From Segatella copri (GTDB lineage Bacteria > Bacteroidota > Bacteroidia > Bacteroidales > Bacteroidaceae): DNA of 64,000 nt. The translations under genes were made by a program, and so were the position numbers. Positions 43,093-52,328 of the stretch are shown one piece after another. Location: assembly GCF_015074785.1 (NCBI RefSeq), contig NZ_CP042464.1:1674001-1738000 (forward strand), in the 5' to 3' direction. Every line of letters starts with the position of its first letter. Position 1 is the stretch's first letter. The notes under the pieces are model-generated. The model was not told the origin of the DNA. It was given only the letters and a program-made list of their open reading frames with translations, and ran no database searches.

Positions 43093-44076
43093 TTAAAGAA
43101 AGATAGAGCGCTTCGGCTTTCCGGTTTCGGTAAGCGGGAGCTGGTTTACATGAAGGTATTCTCTAGGAATCCAATATTTATGATCAGATAAGAGGCGGCG
43201 AACAGTCGCCTCTATTTTTTCCATATCCTCATCTTCCGTCAAGAGGACAGCAATTTCTCCAAACTTCCCGTCTTTCTTCTTGGCTATCATGAAAGGTTTT
43301 TCGAGATAAGGCTTCAAAAGGGTTTCAACCTCTTCTATCTGAATCTTGATGCCTCCGCTGCAAATCACATTGTCTTTTCTGCCTTTGATGCGAAAACGGA
43401 GTTTTTCCACCTTATTATATATATAGGATTCTATTTCCACAATATCGTTCGTTACCAGGGGTTCAGCACAGACTTGCGGAGCATCTATCACCAGACATTC
43501 TTCATCGGTCTGACTGATTTTCACACTATCGAAAGGCTGGTACCATTCGCTGGCCTCATCACCATTAATTCTTCTCAGGGCAATATGCGAGAGCGTTTCG
43601 GTCATTCCGTAGGTACTCCAGATGGCAATATCGCCGGGAAGAGCTTTCAGTTTCTGTTCGAGAGCCTCATCTATGGCTCCGCCACCGATAATAAGATGCC
43701 TGATACGGCAGAGACGAGCCCGCTCTTCAGGAACCTGTAGGGTGTTATAAACCTGCATCGGGACCATCGCAGCGAAGGTAATCTCTTCATTTACATCTTT
43801 CAAAGGATGCCCACTTGGGCAAACAGAAATAAGATGGAGATGGCGCTCTATACTCCGCACCACCACCATCTTACCTGCAATATAATCGAGCGGCATGCAC
43901 AACAGGGCTCTGTCGCCAGGCTTCAAACCCAAGAAATCACAAGTGATGCGGGCTGAGTTGAGCATTCGCTTCTTCTCTACCATCATCGGCTTGGGCTTTC
44001 CCGTGGAGCCACTGGTATGAACAAGCACCCGGTCGCTACCGTTATTCCATTCTGAAAGAAAATCTTCTAAAGTCAT
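43093..44076 (-). CDS. menE: o-succinylbenzoate-CoA ligase
   Basis: 327 residues, short for the AMP-forming ligase family but typical of Bacteroidota MenE. P-loop-like 'HTSGSTGKPKPMMVEK', 'IWSTYGMTETLSHI' and 'FRIKGRKDNVICSGGIKI' are present. It activates o-succinylbenzoate with CoA in menaquinone synthesis. It overlaps menC by 4 bases, indicating coupling. Confidence 0.92.
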   Translation of the reverse strand: MTLEDFLSEWNNGSDRVLVHTSGSTGKPKPMMVEKKRMLNSARITCDFLGLKPGDRALLCMPLDYIAGKMVVVRSIERHLHLISVCPSGHPLKDVNEEITFAAMVPMQVYNTLQVPEERARLCRIRHLIIGGGAIDEALEQKLKALPGDIAIWSTYGMTETLSHIALRRINGDEASEWYQPFDSVKISQTDEECLVIDAPQVCAEPLVTNDIVEIESYIYNKVEKLRFRIKGRKDNVICSGGIKIQIEEVETLLKPYLEKPFMIAKKKDGKFGEIAVLLTEDEDMEKIEATVRRLLSDHKYWIPREYLHVNQLPLTETGKPKRSIFL

Positions 44077-45200
44077 TTTACTACAAACAGTTTGTCACCA
44101 CGAATCTCCAAAGGCATCGGTATATTATCAGTAAAGAGCTGTCCGGTGCCCAAGCCTTGCGGCATCTTGACATTAGGACCATATACTTTAGCTGCATAAT
44201 GAGCAATAGCATTCAGACCGATATTACTCTCAAGAGCAGAAGTAATCCAACTGCCGATACCACGCTGGTTAGCCAGTTCTATCCACTCGTTGCATCCATA
44301 GATTCCACCATGAAGTGAAGGCTTGAGGATGATATACTGAGGACGGACGGTATCGAGCAAAGCCTGCTTCATACTCCGGACATTCACACCAATCAGTTCC
44401 TCGTCTAGGGCGATAGGAAGCGGTGTTTCGCGACAAAGTTGAGCCATCTTAGGCCACTGATGCTGCTTGATAGGCTGCTCAATCGAATGAATGTCATATT
44501 TAGCCAAAGCCTCCAGCTGGCTCATTGCATTCTCCGGCAAGAAGCCACCATTGGCATCTACACGCAATTCAACCTGCTCCTTGGTATACACATCACGGAT
44601 GCGCTTGATGAGATCGAGTTCCTTGAAGAAATCGATGGCACCAATCTTCAGTTTCACGCAATGAAAACCCGCCTGGAGTTTTTCCTCCAACCGAGCCAGC
44701 ATCTCCTCATAGGTTCCCATCCACACCAAACCATTGATTGTGATACCTTCTTCACCTCTTCCGAAAGGAGAATCGAAAAGATTGACAAGATTCTCCATTC
44801 CCATAGGAACAGAGACTCCCTCCTCCTTCAGTATTTCGACAGAAGTCTTTCCCTCAGACAGATTCATTGCCCCCAGCTTCTTCTTTGCTGCATCAAAGAA
44901 CGAAGCGAAGGCGGTTTCGAGGCCGAAAGTGATGCTTGGATAAGCACGAATCATATCGTAAGGAATGCGTCCCATCTGCTCTACCATCTGACAAACCTGT
45001 CGCAGGGTCATCTCATATTCCGGTTTGGCATCGCAACTGAGATCAGGGAGCGTAGCACACTCTCCCACTCCCTCTACCCCCGGCATTTCGTCAGAGGTGA
45101 GAGTGAGATAATAACTGTGTCTCGTGGTATAAACCCCACGAGACGTGCCTGCCGGCTGCTTGAAGTGGAGCGTGCGCTCCGAGATTTCTATCTTATACAC
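44073..45200 (-). CDS. menC: o-succinylbenzoate synthase
   Basis: 375 residues in the enolase superfamily. 'CVKLKIGAIDF' holds the KxK catalytic motif, 'VDANGGF' and 'IEQPI' carry metal ligands, and 'ALDEELIG' the next. It dehydrates SHCHC to o-succinylbenzoate. Its upstream gap carries a heptad array (45208-45240). Other menaquinone genes are not in the window. Confidence 0.92.
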   Translation of the reverse strand: MYKIEISERTLHFKQPAGTSRGVYTTRHSYYLTLTSDEMPGVEGVGECATLPDLSCDAKPEYEMTLRQVCQMVEQMGRIPYDMIRAYPSITFGLETAFASFFDAAKKKLGAMNLSEGKTSVEILKEEGVSVPMGMENLVNLFDSPFGRGEEGITINGLVWMGTYEEMLARLEEKLQAGFHCVKLKIGAIDFFKELDLIKRIRDVYTKEQVELRVDANGGFLPENAMSQLEALAKYDIHSIEQPIKQHQWPKMAQLCRETPLPIALDEELIGVNVRSMKQALLDTVRPQYIILKPSLHGGIYGCNEWIELANQRGIGSWITSALESNIGLNAIAHYAAKVYGPNVKMPQGLGTGQLFTDNIPMPLEIRGDKLFVVK

Positions 45201-45207
45201 TTTATTT

Positions 45208-45240
45208 AAATGTTAAGTGTTGAATGTTAAATGTTAAATT
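45208..45240. repeat. Heptad array between menC and the nitrilase-fusion gene
   Basis: Units ATGTTAA, GTGTTGA, ATGTTAA and ATGTTAA fill most of the 51-bp gap; the unit is related to the ATGTTGA arrays at 28959. Confidence 0.75.
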
Positions 45241-45251
45241 TTTCTTGCCAC

Positions 45252-46781
45252 TTACTTCTTCTGTTTCAATTCATACAGATCCTTGCGGCGGTCGCGAAGA
45301 TTTCTTACAGCACCGTAGGTATGAAGCTCATTCAAGAGGTTCAAGTCAACATCCGATACGAGAATCATCTCGGTATTAGGTGTTGCCTCAGAACGCTTGC
45401 CATCGTTAGGGAAAGCAAAGTCGCAAGGGGTGAATACGGCACTCTGGGCATACTGGATATCCATGTTGTGAACACGTGGCAAGTTGCCCACACTACCCGC
45501 AATGGCTACATAGCACTCGTTCTCGATAGCACGCGCCTGGGCACAGACTCTTACTCGAGAGTAAGCATTCTGGGTATCGGTCATGAATGGAACGAAGAGA
45601 ATCTGCATGCCATCCTCAGCCATTAATCTTGACAACTCAGGGAACTCCACATCATAGCAGATAACGATACCAATCTTACCGCAATCGGTATCGAAGGTCT
45701 GGATATGGCTACCGCCACTCAATCCCCAGCACTTCTGCTCATCTGGTGTAACATGAATCTTTTCATACATATCCACGCTACCATCTCTGCGGCAGAGGAA
45801 GCCCACATTATAGAGGGAATCGTCCTTGAGATAAGGCATACTACCCGTGATGATATTGATGTTGTAACTGATGGCAAGTTCGCGGAAACGGTCACGGATT
45901 TCTTCGGTATACTGCGCCATCTTTCGGATGCTCTGCGCCTCACCCAAGTCGTTGAAACGAGCCATCAAAGGCGCATTGAAATACTCAGGGAAGAGAATGA
46001 AATCGCTCTTGTAATCGCTCACGGAATCTACGAAGAACTCAACCTGTTCGAAGAGGTCATCCACCGAAGCATATGGGCGCATCTGCCACTGTACCAATCC
46101 GATTCTTACGGTTGGCTTGCGGTCTACATAAGAATCCGTAGGTGGCTGATAATAGATGTTATCCCACTGCAAGAGGGTGGCGCAGTGTTCGCTCTCCTCA
46201 TCGCTAGGAAGATAGTTGCGGATCACACGGCGTACATGGAAGTCGTTGGAAAGCTGGAAGGTAAGAACCGGGTCATAGATTTCACGGTTTCTTACATGCT
46301 CGATATACTCCTTAGGGCGCATCTTATCGGCATACTTGTGATAGTTTGGTATACGACCGCCAAACATGATAGCCTTCAAGTTGAGCTTCTCGCAGAGTTC
46401 CTTGCGATACTCATACATACGGCGAGCCAGGCGCAAACCACGATAATCAGGGTGGATAAATACCTCGATGCCGTAAAGAATGTTTCCATTAGGATCGTGG
46501 GTATTGAAGGTTTCATTACCCGTAACCTGAGCATAGGTATGATCGCCCTTCACCATATTATAATTGACGATGATAGAGAGCGCACAGCCCACAATCTTAT
46601 CATCAACGATAATAACCACCTGTCCCTCAGGAAAGATAGTAATGAGTTTCTTAATCTGTTCTTTTGTCCAGAATACATCTGAGTCTGCGTAAATACGCTT
46701 AAACGACTTGGCAAGCTGATCGTAATCCTCCATGCGAAGGTTGCGCATGCCTACCTTTTCGATTTTTCGAGTTGGTTCCAT
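45252..46781 (-). CDS. GNAT acetyltransferase fused to a nitrilase-type amidohydrolase
   Basis: The longer frame begins at a TTG at 46820 that lies inside a promoter -7 box, so ATG at 46781 is preferred (509 residues). The N-terminal GNAT domain ('RGLRLARRMYEYRKELCE') is followed by a carbon-nitrogen hydrolase with the E-K-C triad ('FPEYFNAP', 'YEKIHVTPDE', 'VICYDVEFPE'). The fused architecture is known in many bacteria; the substrates are unknown. Single gene with its own promoter. Confidence 0.9.
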   Translation of the reverse strand: MEPTRKIEKVGMRNLRMEDYDQLAKSFKRIYADSDVFWTKEQIKKLITIFPEGQVVIIVDDKIVGCALSIIVNYNMVKGDHTYAQVTGNETFNTHDPNGNILYGIEVFIHPDYRGLRLARRMYEYRKELCEKLNLKAIMFGGRIPNYHKYADKMRPKEYIEHVRNREIYDPVLTFQLSNDFHVRRVIRNYLPSDEESEHCATLLQWDNIYYQPPTDSYVDRKPTVRIGLVQWQMRPYASVDDLFEQVEFFVDSVSDYKSDFILFPEYFNAPLMARFNDLGEAQSIRKMAQYTEEIRDRFRELAISYNINIITGSMPYLKDDSLYNVGFLCRRDGSVDMYEKIHVTPDEQKCWGLSGGSHIQTFDTDCGKIGIVICYDVEFPELSRLMAEDGMQILFVPFMTDTQNAYSRVRVCAQARAIENECYVAIAGSVGNLPRVHNMDIQYAQSAVFTPCDFAFPNDGKRSEATPNTEMILVSDVDLNLLNELHTYGAVRNLRDRRKDLYELKQKK

Positions 46782-46817
46782 AACAACTGTATTTTTATTA
46801 TTATCTAAATCCGGCTG

Positions 46818-46825
46818 CAAAGATA
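46818..46825 (-). promoter_or_regulatory. Promoter of the GNAT-nitrilase gene
   Basis: Minus-strand TATCTTTG, 37 bases before the ATG at 46781. Its position rules out the upstream TTG as a start. Confidence 0.7.
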
Positions 46826-46931
46826 CAGCAAATTATAGATACGACAAAGAGTTTTCGCAAATAATTGACATTTACGAAAACTCTTTTCATGTATTTTACA
46901 CAAAGAGCGCGTTTACGCTTAAAATCAGATG

Positions 46932-48674
46932 CTAATATTTGGCATCTTCCTGTGGAATCGCTTCATCATGATCATCCAGATAAAGCAACTTCACAGGATG
47001 ATACTTCTCACTTGCCACAGAATATTCATCCTGGCGATAACGGGTCAGGATGCCTCCTATCCCCAACATCGTATGAAAAGCCGAAAGACTCGTCTGTACC
47101 TGTTGGGTACGATGACCAGACAAAGTTTTCAGTATTCCCGGATATTGTTTTCCATAACCATCTGATGTCCAGATGATGAAAGGAACATGCAGCTCATAAT
47201 CAGATGCCTTCGGGGCGGCGTGCAGAAAGAGACGACGGTCATCATCAAAGATATTCTCTCCATGGTCGCTGGTATAGAGCATCGCTGATGTAGGTTGGCT
47301 ATATACCCCATCCGTCCTTGCCTGAGTCTTCTCCCATTTCTGCAGACGTTCTACGATACCATGCAGGATATAATCGGTATACCGGATGGTATTATCGTAT
47401 GCATTCAGCAGGTCACGCCGGTTCCCCGGCTTCGCTTCGCTCTTACTGTCAGGTTTAAAGAAAGCGAAATTACGGGGATAGCGCTCCTGGTAATTAAAGT
47501 GAGAACCATAAGTATGAAGTACCACGAAGAGTTTCCGATAACGGTATTGCTTGGATGAAGAAGCATCTGCCGCAGGCAATATCCCATCCAACTTCTGCAA
47601 CAAATCACTATCATAATGATTATCTTTTGCAGAAGCACCTTCCTTCAGGAAGTAATGTTCATCAGCCTGTTCGCCAAGGAAATCAATAAAAGAATGATTA
47701 GGCAGCTGATTGCTGATAAATACGGTATGAAATCCCGCCTCCCTGAAAGCAGCCAGGATACCTTTCTCATGAAAGAGACGTTCGAAATCCTCTGCTGATG
47801 CAGCCGACAGGAGCATAGGAACACTCTTATGCGTAGTATTACTCTGGGTTGTAGCATCGGGAAAAGCTATGATTCCAGGAGTCTTGGAAAGCAAAGGATT
47901 GGTATCGCGCGGATAGCCATAGAGACTGAAATTGTGGGCTCTCGCCGTCTCTCCCACCACCATCACATACACCTCGGGAGCCTCAGCATCGTGCTCGCTC
48001 CTGGCATCAAACCTGAAATTCCTGCTTGCCTCCCTGTAATTCTCTGAAGCCGCATCACGCTCGAAAGCAAGATAGAGATTATAGCAAACGTTAACAGGAT
48101 AAAGCTGGTTGCGCAAGCGATAATCATCTACAGCCACATAGCAAGCCAGCAGACAGAATAAACCGACAGCAGCTATCTCCAAAGCCCAACGACGCACTCG
48201 ATGCTGGAGTTGAACCACTATCATCCCTTTCTTGCTGATATTGACAATAGCCAGAACCAGCAAAGGAAGATAAACCACAAAAACACCCACCACAGCAGGC
48301 AACAGATTACCAAGCAGTTCCTTCACCTCGCCAGGATTGGTAGTTACAAGATTCAGAAACATATCTACCGCTATCACTCCCGTCCCGAAGAGATAAAGCA
48401 ATACCAGTTGGAAGGCAGCGAAAAAAACAAAAAGAAAAGCCCACCAGATCATCTTACCCGGGCATCTGGTTAACGAAAAGAACCACATGTAGAGTGCCAA
48501 AGGCAGCAACACATTGGCACCACAAGCCCAAGGAGCCAGACATTCGGTATAGCACAGAGCTATATTAGGCAACAACAATGCTACCACAGCATACCCGTAA
48601 AGGAATGCGCCCGATGACACCTTATTATATATAGGCAACACCACCTTATTATATATATCCGTAAAACTGTTCAT
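46932..48674 (-). CDS. Phosphoethanolamine transferase (EptA-like, sulfatase fold)
   Basis: 580 residues. Five hydrophobic helices in the first ~200 residues, then a periplasmic sulfatase-type catalytic domain: 'VVGETARAHNFSLYGYPRDTNP'-type motif beginning near 'VGETARAHNF', the nucleophilic Thr in 'DATTQSNTTHKS', and 'YTSDHGENIFDD'. It adds phosphoethanolamine to lipid A or another envelope glycan, which can affect polycationic peptide tolerance; the acceptor here is not known. Confidence 0.9.
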   Translation of the reverse strand: MNSFTDIYNKVVLPIYNKVSSGAFLYGYAVVALLLPNIALCYTECLAPWACGANVLLPLALYMWFFSLTRCPGKMIWWAFLFVFFAAFQLVLLYLFGTGVIAVDMFLNLVTTNPGEVKELLGNLLPAVVGVFVVYLPLLVLAIVNISKKGMIVVQLQHRVRRWALEIAAVGLFCLLACYVAVDDYRLRNQLYPVNVCYNLYLAFERDAASENYREASRNFRFDARSEHDAEAPEVYVMVVGETARAHNFSLYGYPRDTNPLLSKTPGIIAFPDATTQSNTTHKSVPMLLSAASAEDFERLFHEKGILAAFREAGFHTVFISNQLPNHSFIDFLGEQADEHYFLKEGASAKDNHYDSDLLQKLDGILPAADASSSKQYRYRKLFVVLHTYGSHFNYQERYPRNFAFFKPDSKSEAKPGNRRDLLNAYDNTIRYTDYILHGIVERLQKWEKTQARTDGVYSQPTSAMLYTSDHGENIFDDDRRLFLHAAPKASDYELHVPFIIWTSDGYGKQYPGILKTLSGHRTQQVQTSLSAFHTMLGIGGILTRYRQDEYSVASEKYHPVKLLYLDDHDEAIPQEDAKY

Positions 48675-48695
48675 TCTACTTATTCATTAACACTT

Positions 48696-48739
48696 TAAAG
48701 AGCATTATCAAACTACATAAAGAGCATTATTACTAAAAC
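48696..48739. repeat. Two tandem 22-bp units after the barrel gene
   Basis: TAAAGAGCATTATCAAACTACA and TAAAGAGCATTATTACTAAAAC begin 22 bases apart (48696 and 48718). They lie at the 3' end of the minus-strand Omp85-like gene, whose stop codon is at 48733. Confidence 0.7.
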
Positions 48740-49908
48740 GCTTCATTGATATTGAAGAGAAAACCAGACTGACCCGACTTACCGAATCCATAATCCAGAC
48801 GTACATTCACATTCTTCTTAAATTCCCAGCGATAACCTACACCGGCATTCGGCAAAATCTGTTTAGAGCGCAATGCCGAGAATTTTGGGAAGATGGTTCC
48901 TGCTCCAACCCACACTACGATGCCATTACGCTTCCATACATGTTGGCGCAACTCAACCGTAGCTTCCAGAGAATGTTTATCGCGATAACGGCCTTCATAA
49001 TAGCCACGCATGGAATGAGTACCACCCAATTCAGCCATCATTCCCCACGAAGGATTACCAAAGTTGAGGTTAGCCCCAATGTCCTCGGCAAGAACCGTTC
49101 CCTTACCCAGTCGCTGATAGGCATCAAAACGAAATGCAGTCGTACTGAAAGCATAATCATTTCCCATAAATCCAGGTCTGAACATCTGATTGATATTCAG
49201 ATAGATACCACGATGTGGATTTGTAAGATTATCTCTGTTATCATATACCAGAGAAACACCAGCTCCAACATTCCAAGTATGCTGATCCATGCCTTGCAGT
49301 AATTCCGGATGCTCAATATGTTTACCTATTACATAGTCATAACTCGCCATCGGTCCGATATAGAAATTATCTGCTACACGAAACAGGAAGCTAACTTCAG
49401 CCTGAGCCTGCCAACGCTTCATGTCACTCTTATTGGCATCGTTATCGCCCATCTCATAGCCTATTCCCCAAAAATCAGAGGGAAAAGAATAGAAATAAAG
49501 GTGATAATCGATGCGATATCTTCCTTTAGGAGCAATATGGTTACCACGGACACCCAACATATAGAAACCTACAGAACTGACATCACCATAAAGCGAGACA
49601 TTAGAAGGAGGAAGAATACTGTCATTCGGATCAGTACGGTATAGTCCTGCTGCCACCAATCCCAATCCAAACTTGGTATCAGAGGCATAATGAGGACCAC
49701 CTATCACACTAAAATCGAAACGCTTATGCTTCTTGTTTTTGTTGGAATCATTAAAGTAGTCAAGAATCCGGTTCACCCATGATTTTCCGGCATGTAAAGC
49801 CATCGTATCCACCTTCTCTGCAGATGAGATACTATCGGTTACAGAAGGCTCAGAGGCATAGCTGCCCAATGCCAACATCATAATAAGTATTGTCAGAATA
49901 TGCTTCAT
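48733..49908 (-). CDS. Omp85/BamA-TamA-like outer-membrane protein
   Basis: 391 residues. Signal peptide then a C-terminal-type barrel of the surface antigen D15 family ('VIGGPHYASDTKFGLGLVAAG', shown to its first part, 'GYEMGDNDANKSDMKRW', 'GGTHSMRGYYEGRYRDKHS' with the RGY motif). The POTRA domains of full BamA are absent, so it is a short member of unknown substrate. It lies 18 bp downstream of the PCMD gene on the same strand. Confidence 0.8.
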   Translation of the reverse strand: MKHILTILIMMLALGSYASEPSVTDSISSAEKVDTMALHAGKSWVNRILDYFNDSNKNKKHKRFDFSVIGGPHYASDTKFGLGLVAAGLYRTDPNDSILPPSNVSLYGDVSSVGFYMLGVRGNHIAPKGRYRIDYHLYFYSFPSDFWGIGYEMGDNDANKSDMKRWQAQAEVSFLFRVADNFYIGPMASYDYVIGKHIEHPELLQGMDQHTWNVGAGVSLVYDNRDNLTNPHRGIYLNINQMFRPGFMGNDYAFSTTAFRFDAYQRLGKGTVLAEDIGANLNFGNPSWGMMAELGGTHSMRGYYEGRYRDKHSLEATVELRQHVWKRNGIVVWVGAGTIFPKFSALRSKQILPNAGVGYRWEFKKNVNVRLDYGFGKSGQSGFLFNINEAF

Positions 49909-49926
49909 TTTGTCGATTTTATTATT

Positions 49927-50889
49927 TTAATACACCAATGCTACATTATCAATCCACAAGGTATTGCCTGGAGTTCCGATATAGGCTCCACCATCGGATG
50001 AGGAGAACTGAAGAATCAGATGAGTAGGTGTTTCGTTAGCACTCGCCCATCCTACTTCTTTTACCGGCACGCTCTTACCCTTGCTGTTACGGGCATAGTC
50101 AGTGGATCGCAGTCCCATAGTAGCAGCCTGATAACCTGCCATGTGGCGGATATCGCCATAATGGATTGTATAGGTAGCATCTTCCACCCATCTATCGGTA
50201 CTCTTTCCGAATCTGACTACCATCGTACCCACACGTTTAGCTGTTATATTTCCCTTAGCATCTTCATGCCGTTTCTGCAGATAGAGCACAGCTATAGCAT
50301 GATCTCGACCTGCAACCGTAGAGGCTCCGCTAAATCCATTCTGCTTGATACGATTGGCTGCATTAGGAAAAGAAGTCTTATAATCAAAGCGCAAAGCCTT
50401 AGGACGTGCGGTGAATGGTATACCCCAATTGATGGCTTTAGGACCATCCTTAGTACTTGTTATCGGCTCACGAACATCACCCAGAAAGAGAGAACCGGCA
50501 GCCAAGACCTTGATATTGATGAGTCCCAGCACTTTTACTTTCTCAATATGGGTTACCAGTTTGGCACAATATCCACTACCATGTTTATCACGAAACACAG
50601 AGTTATTCGTCTTATAGATGCCCGATACATGTGCCAGGACATTAGAGGAACCCCAAGGCGAACCACCCTTATTGGTATAAGGAATATTACCATTGATAGT
50701 CATATTAGGTCCAACGGCATAAACTTTTTTCTGATTTCCTCCAATAATGCCTGATTCTTTGATATTCCTGATTACCCAGTGGTCCATATTACCATATTTA
50801 AAAGGAACCACCTTTTCCTGTCCCTTAACGGGAAGGCACGACAAAGTAGCAACCGCCATAACGATGCCTGATTTTATTATTTTCTTCAT
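49927..50889 (-). CDS. PCMD-domain exported protein (putative carbohydrate-binding)
   Basis: 320 residues with a signal peptide (1-23). The body matches PCMD, a Bacteroidota beta-sandwich domain thought to bind carbohydrate ('ALRFDYKTSFPNAAN', 'STDRWVEDATYTIHYGD', 'SSDGGAYIGTPGNTLWIDN'). Function unknown, probably periplasmic or surface. It has a TATCTTTG promoter 31 bases before the start and shares a transcript with the Omp85-like gene. Confidence 0.8.
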   Translation of the reverse strand: MKKIIKSGIVMAVATLSCLPVKGQEKVVPFKYGNMDHWVIRNIKESGIIGGNQKKVYAVGPNMTINGNIPYTNKGGSPWGSSNVLAHVSGIYKTNNSVFRDKHGSGYCAKLVTHIEKVKVLGLINIKVLAAGSLFLGDVREPITSTKDGPKAINWGIPFTARPKALRFDYKTSFPNAANRIKQNGFSGASTVAGRDHAIAVLYLQKRHEDAKGNITAKRVGTMVVRFGKSTDRWVEDATYTIHYGDIRHMAGYQAATMGLRSTDYARNSKGKSVPVKEVGWASANETPTHLILQFSSSDGGAYIGTPGNTLWIDNVALVY

Positions 50890-50919
50890 ATCTGTTTCTT
50901 TTATATATCATTAAGGCTG

Positions 50920-50927
50920 CAAAGATA
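50920..50927 (-). promoter_or_regulatory. Promoter of the PCMD gene
   Basis: Minus-strand TATCTTTG, a perfect -7 box. Confidence 0.65.
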
Positions 50928-51027
50928 GAAAAATATTTTCTAGTTTTCAGTTTTCTTCGACATAAAGCATAAAAAATTAAGAAATAATAATATATTTACT
51001 GCATTTTAATTGCCATAAAACCAAAAA

Positions 51028-51063
51028 AGTCCTGCATTTGCTGTTATAAACAAATACAGGACT
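51028..51063 (-). terminator. Terminator after the rhamnose genes
   Basis: Arms of 13 bases (AGTCCTGTATTTG and complement, one wobble) followed by TTTTTT on the minus strand. It lies ~100 bases after the rfbB stop; the gap holds a 22-bp repeat array. Confidence 0.75.
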
Positions 51064-51092
51064 CCTGATTCAATATACAAAACAGAATCTCT

Positions 51093-51158
51093 TGCACCGG
51101 TTACAATAGAGACATGCACCGGTTACAATAAAAACATGTTCCGATTACTCCAAAAGCT
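51093..51158. repeat. Three tandem 22-bp units after rfbB
   Basis: TGCACCGGTTACAATAGAGACA (51093), TGCACCGGTTACAATAAAAACA (51115) and the degenerate TGTTCCGATTACTCCAAAAGCT (51137). The last ends two bases before the rfbB stop codon. The sequence differs from the other 22-bp arrays but the period is the same. Confidence 0.8.
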
Positions 51159-51159
51159 A

Positions 51160-52293
51160 TTATCGGTTTGAATACATATTATCGTAATACTTCTGGTAAT
51201 CACCCGATGTTACGTTATCCATCCATTCCTGGTTATCGAGATACCATTTCACGGTTTCCTCGATACCCTCCTCAAACTGGAGAGATGGCTCCCAGCCGAG
51301 TTCCTTCTGCAACTTTCTAGAGTCGATGGCATAACGCATATCGTGACCCTTTCTGTCTGTTACATAAGTGATGAGATCCATATCCTCGCCTTCCTTTCTG
51401 CCGAGCAATCTATCAACAGTCTTGATTACCACCTTGATGATGTCAATGTTCTTCCACTCGTTGAAACCGCCGATGTTATAGGTCTCGGCTATCTTACCCT
51501 TGTGAAAAATCATATCGATGGCACGGGCATGATCTACTACATACAACCAGTCGCGCACATTCTCACCCTTACCATATACTGGCAATGGCTTGCGATGACG
51601 GATATTGTTGATGAACAACGGAATCAACTTCTCAGGGAACTGGTATGGACCGTAGTTGTTAGAGCAGTTGGTCACGATGGTAGGCATACCGTATGTATCG
51701 TGGAAAGCACGGACGAAGTGGTCTGAGCTTGCCTTAGATGCTGAGTATGGAGAGTGAGGATTGTACTTGGTAGTCTCTACGAAGAACTCCTCGCCGTAAG
51801 CCTCGTGGTTCTTACCGCTTGATGCCTTGGTGGTGAAAGGAGCAGGAATACCCTCAGGATGAGTCATCTTCAATGCACCGTAAACCTCATCAGTAGAGAT
51901 GTGGTAGAAGCGCTTGCCCTCGTAAACCTCAGGAAGACTCTCCCAGTAAATCTTGGCAGCCTGGAGCAGAGACAGGGTACCCATCACGTTGGTATGAGCA
52001 AAAGTGAATGGATCCTTGATACTTCTATCTACATGGCTCTCGGCAGCGAGATGAATGATGCCATCCACCTTGTAGTCCTGCATCAGTTTCAACATCAGGT
52101 CGAAATCGCAGATATCACCCTTAACGAAAGTATAGTTAGGCTTGTCCTCGATGTCCTTGAGGTTAGCCAGGTTGCCTGCGTATGTCAACTTGTCGAGGTT
52201 GATGATGTGATACTCAGGATATTTGTTCACGAAAAGTCTTACTACGTGTGAGCCAATGAAACCAGCACCGCCCGTGATAATGATATTCTTCAT
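51160..52293 (-). CDS. rfbB: dTDP-glucose 4,6-dehydratase
   Basis: 377 residues, extended SDR. NAD-binding 'GGAGFIGSHVVRLF', catalytic 'YSASKASSDHF', and 'YHISTDEVYGAL'. It makes dTDP-4-keto-6-deoxyglucose for deoxysugar synthesis. It follows rfbD by 33 bp, sharing its transcript; the gap holds an AT-rich heptad array. No rfbA or rfbC lies nearby. Confidence 0.95.
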   Translation of the reverse strand: MKNIIITGGAGFIGSHVVRLFVNKYPEYHIINLDKLTYAGNLANLKDIEDKPNYTFVKGDICDFDLMLKLMQDYKVDGIIHLAAESHVDRSIKDPFTFAHTNVMGTLSLLQAAKIYWESLPEVYEGKRFYHISTDEVYGALKMTHPEGIPAPFTTKASSGKNHEAYGEEFFVETTKYNPHSPYSASKASSDHFVRAFHDTYGMPTIVTNCSNNYGPYQFPEKLIPLFINNIRHRKPLPVYGKGENVRDWLYVVDHARAIDMIFHKGKIAETYNIGGFNEWKNIDIIKVVIKTVDRLLGRKEGEDMDLITYVTDRKGHDMRYAIDSRKLQKELGWEPSLQFEEGIEETVKWYLDNQEWMDNVTSGDYQKYYDNMYSNR

Positions 52294-52294
52294 T

Positions 52295-52328
52295 TCAATT
52301 AATAATTTATAATTTATAATTAATAATT
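52295..52328. repeat. AATTTAT heptad array between rfbD and rfbB
   Basis: Units AATTAAT/AATTTAT/AATTTAT/AATTAAT fill the 33-bp gap. Confidence 0.65.

Noticed and set aside
46782..46820. TTG start for the GNAT-nitrilase gene
   Set aside because: The codon lies inside a TATCTTTG promoter box, so it is upstream of the transcript start.
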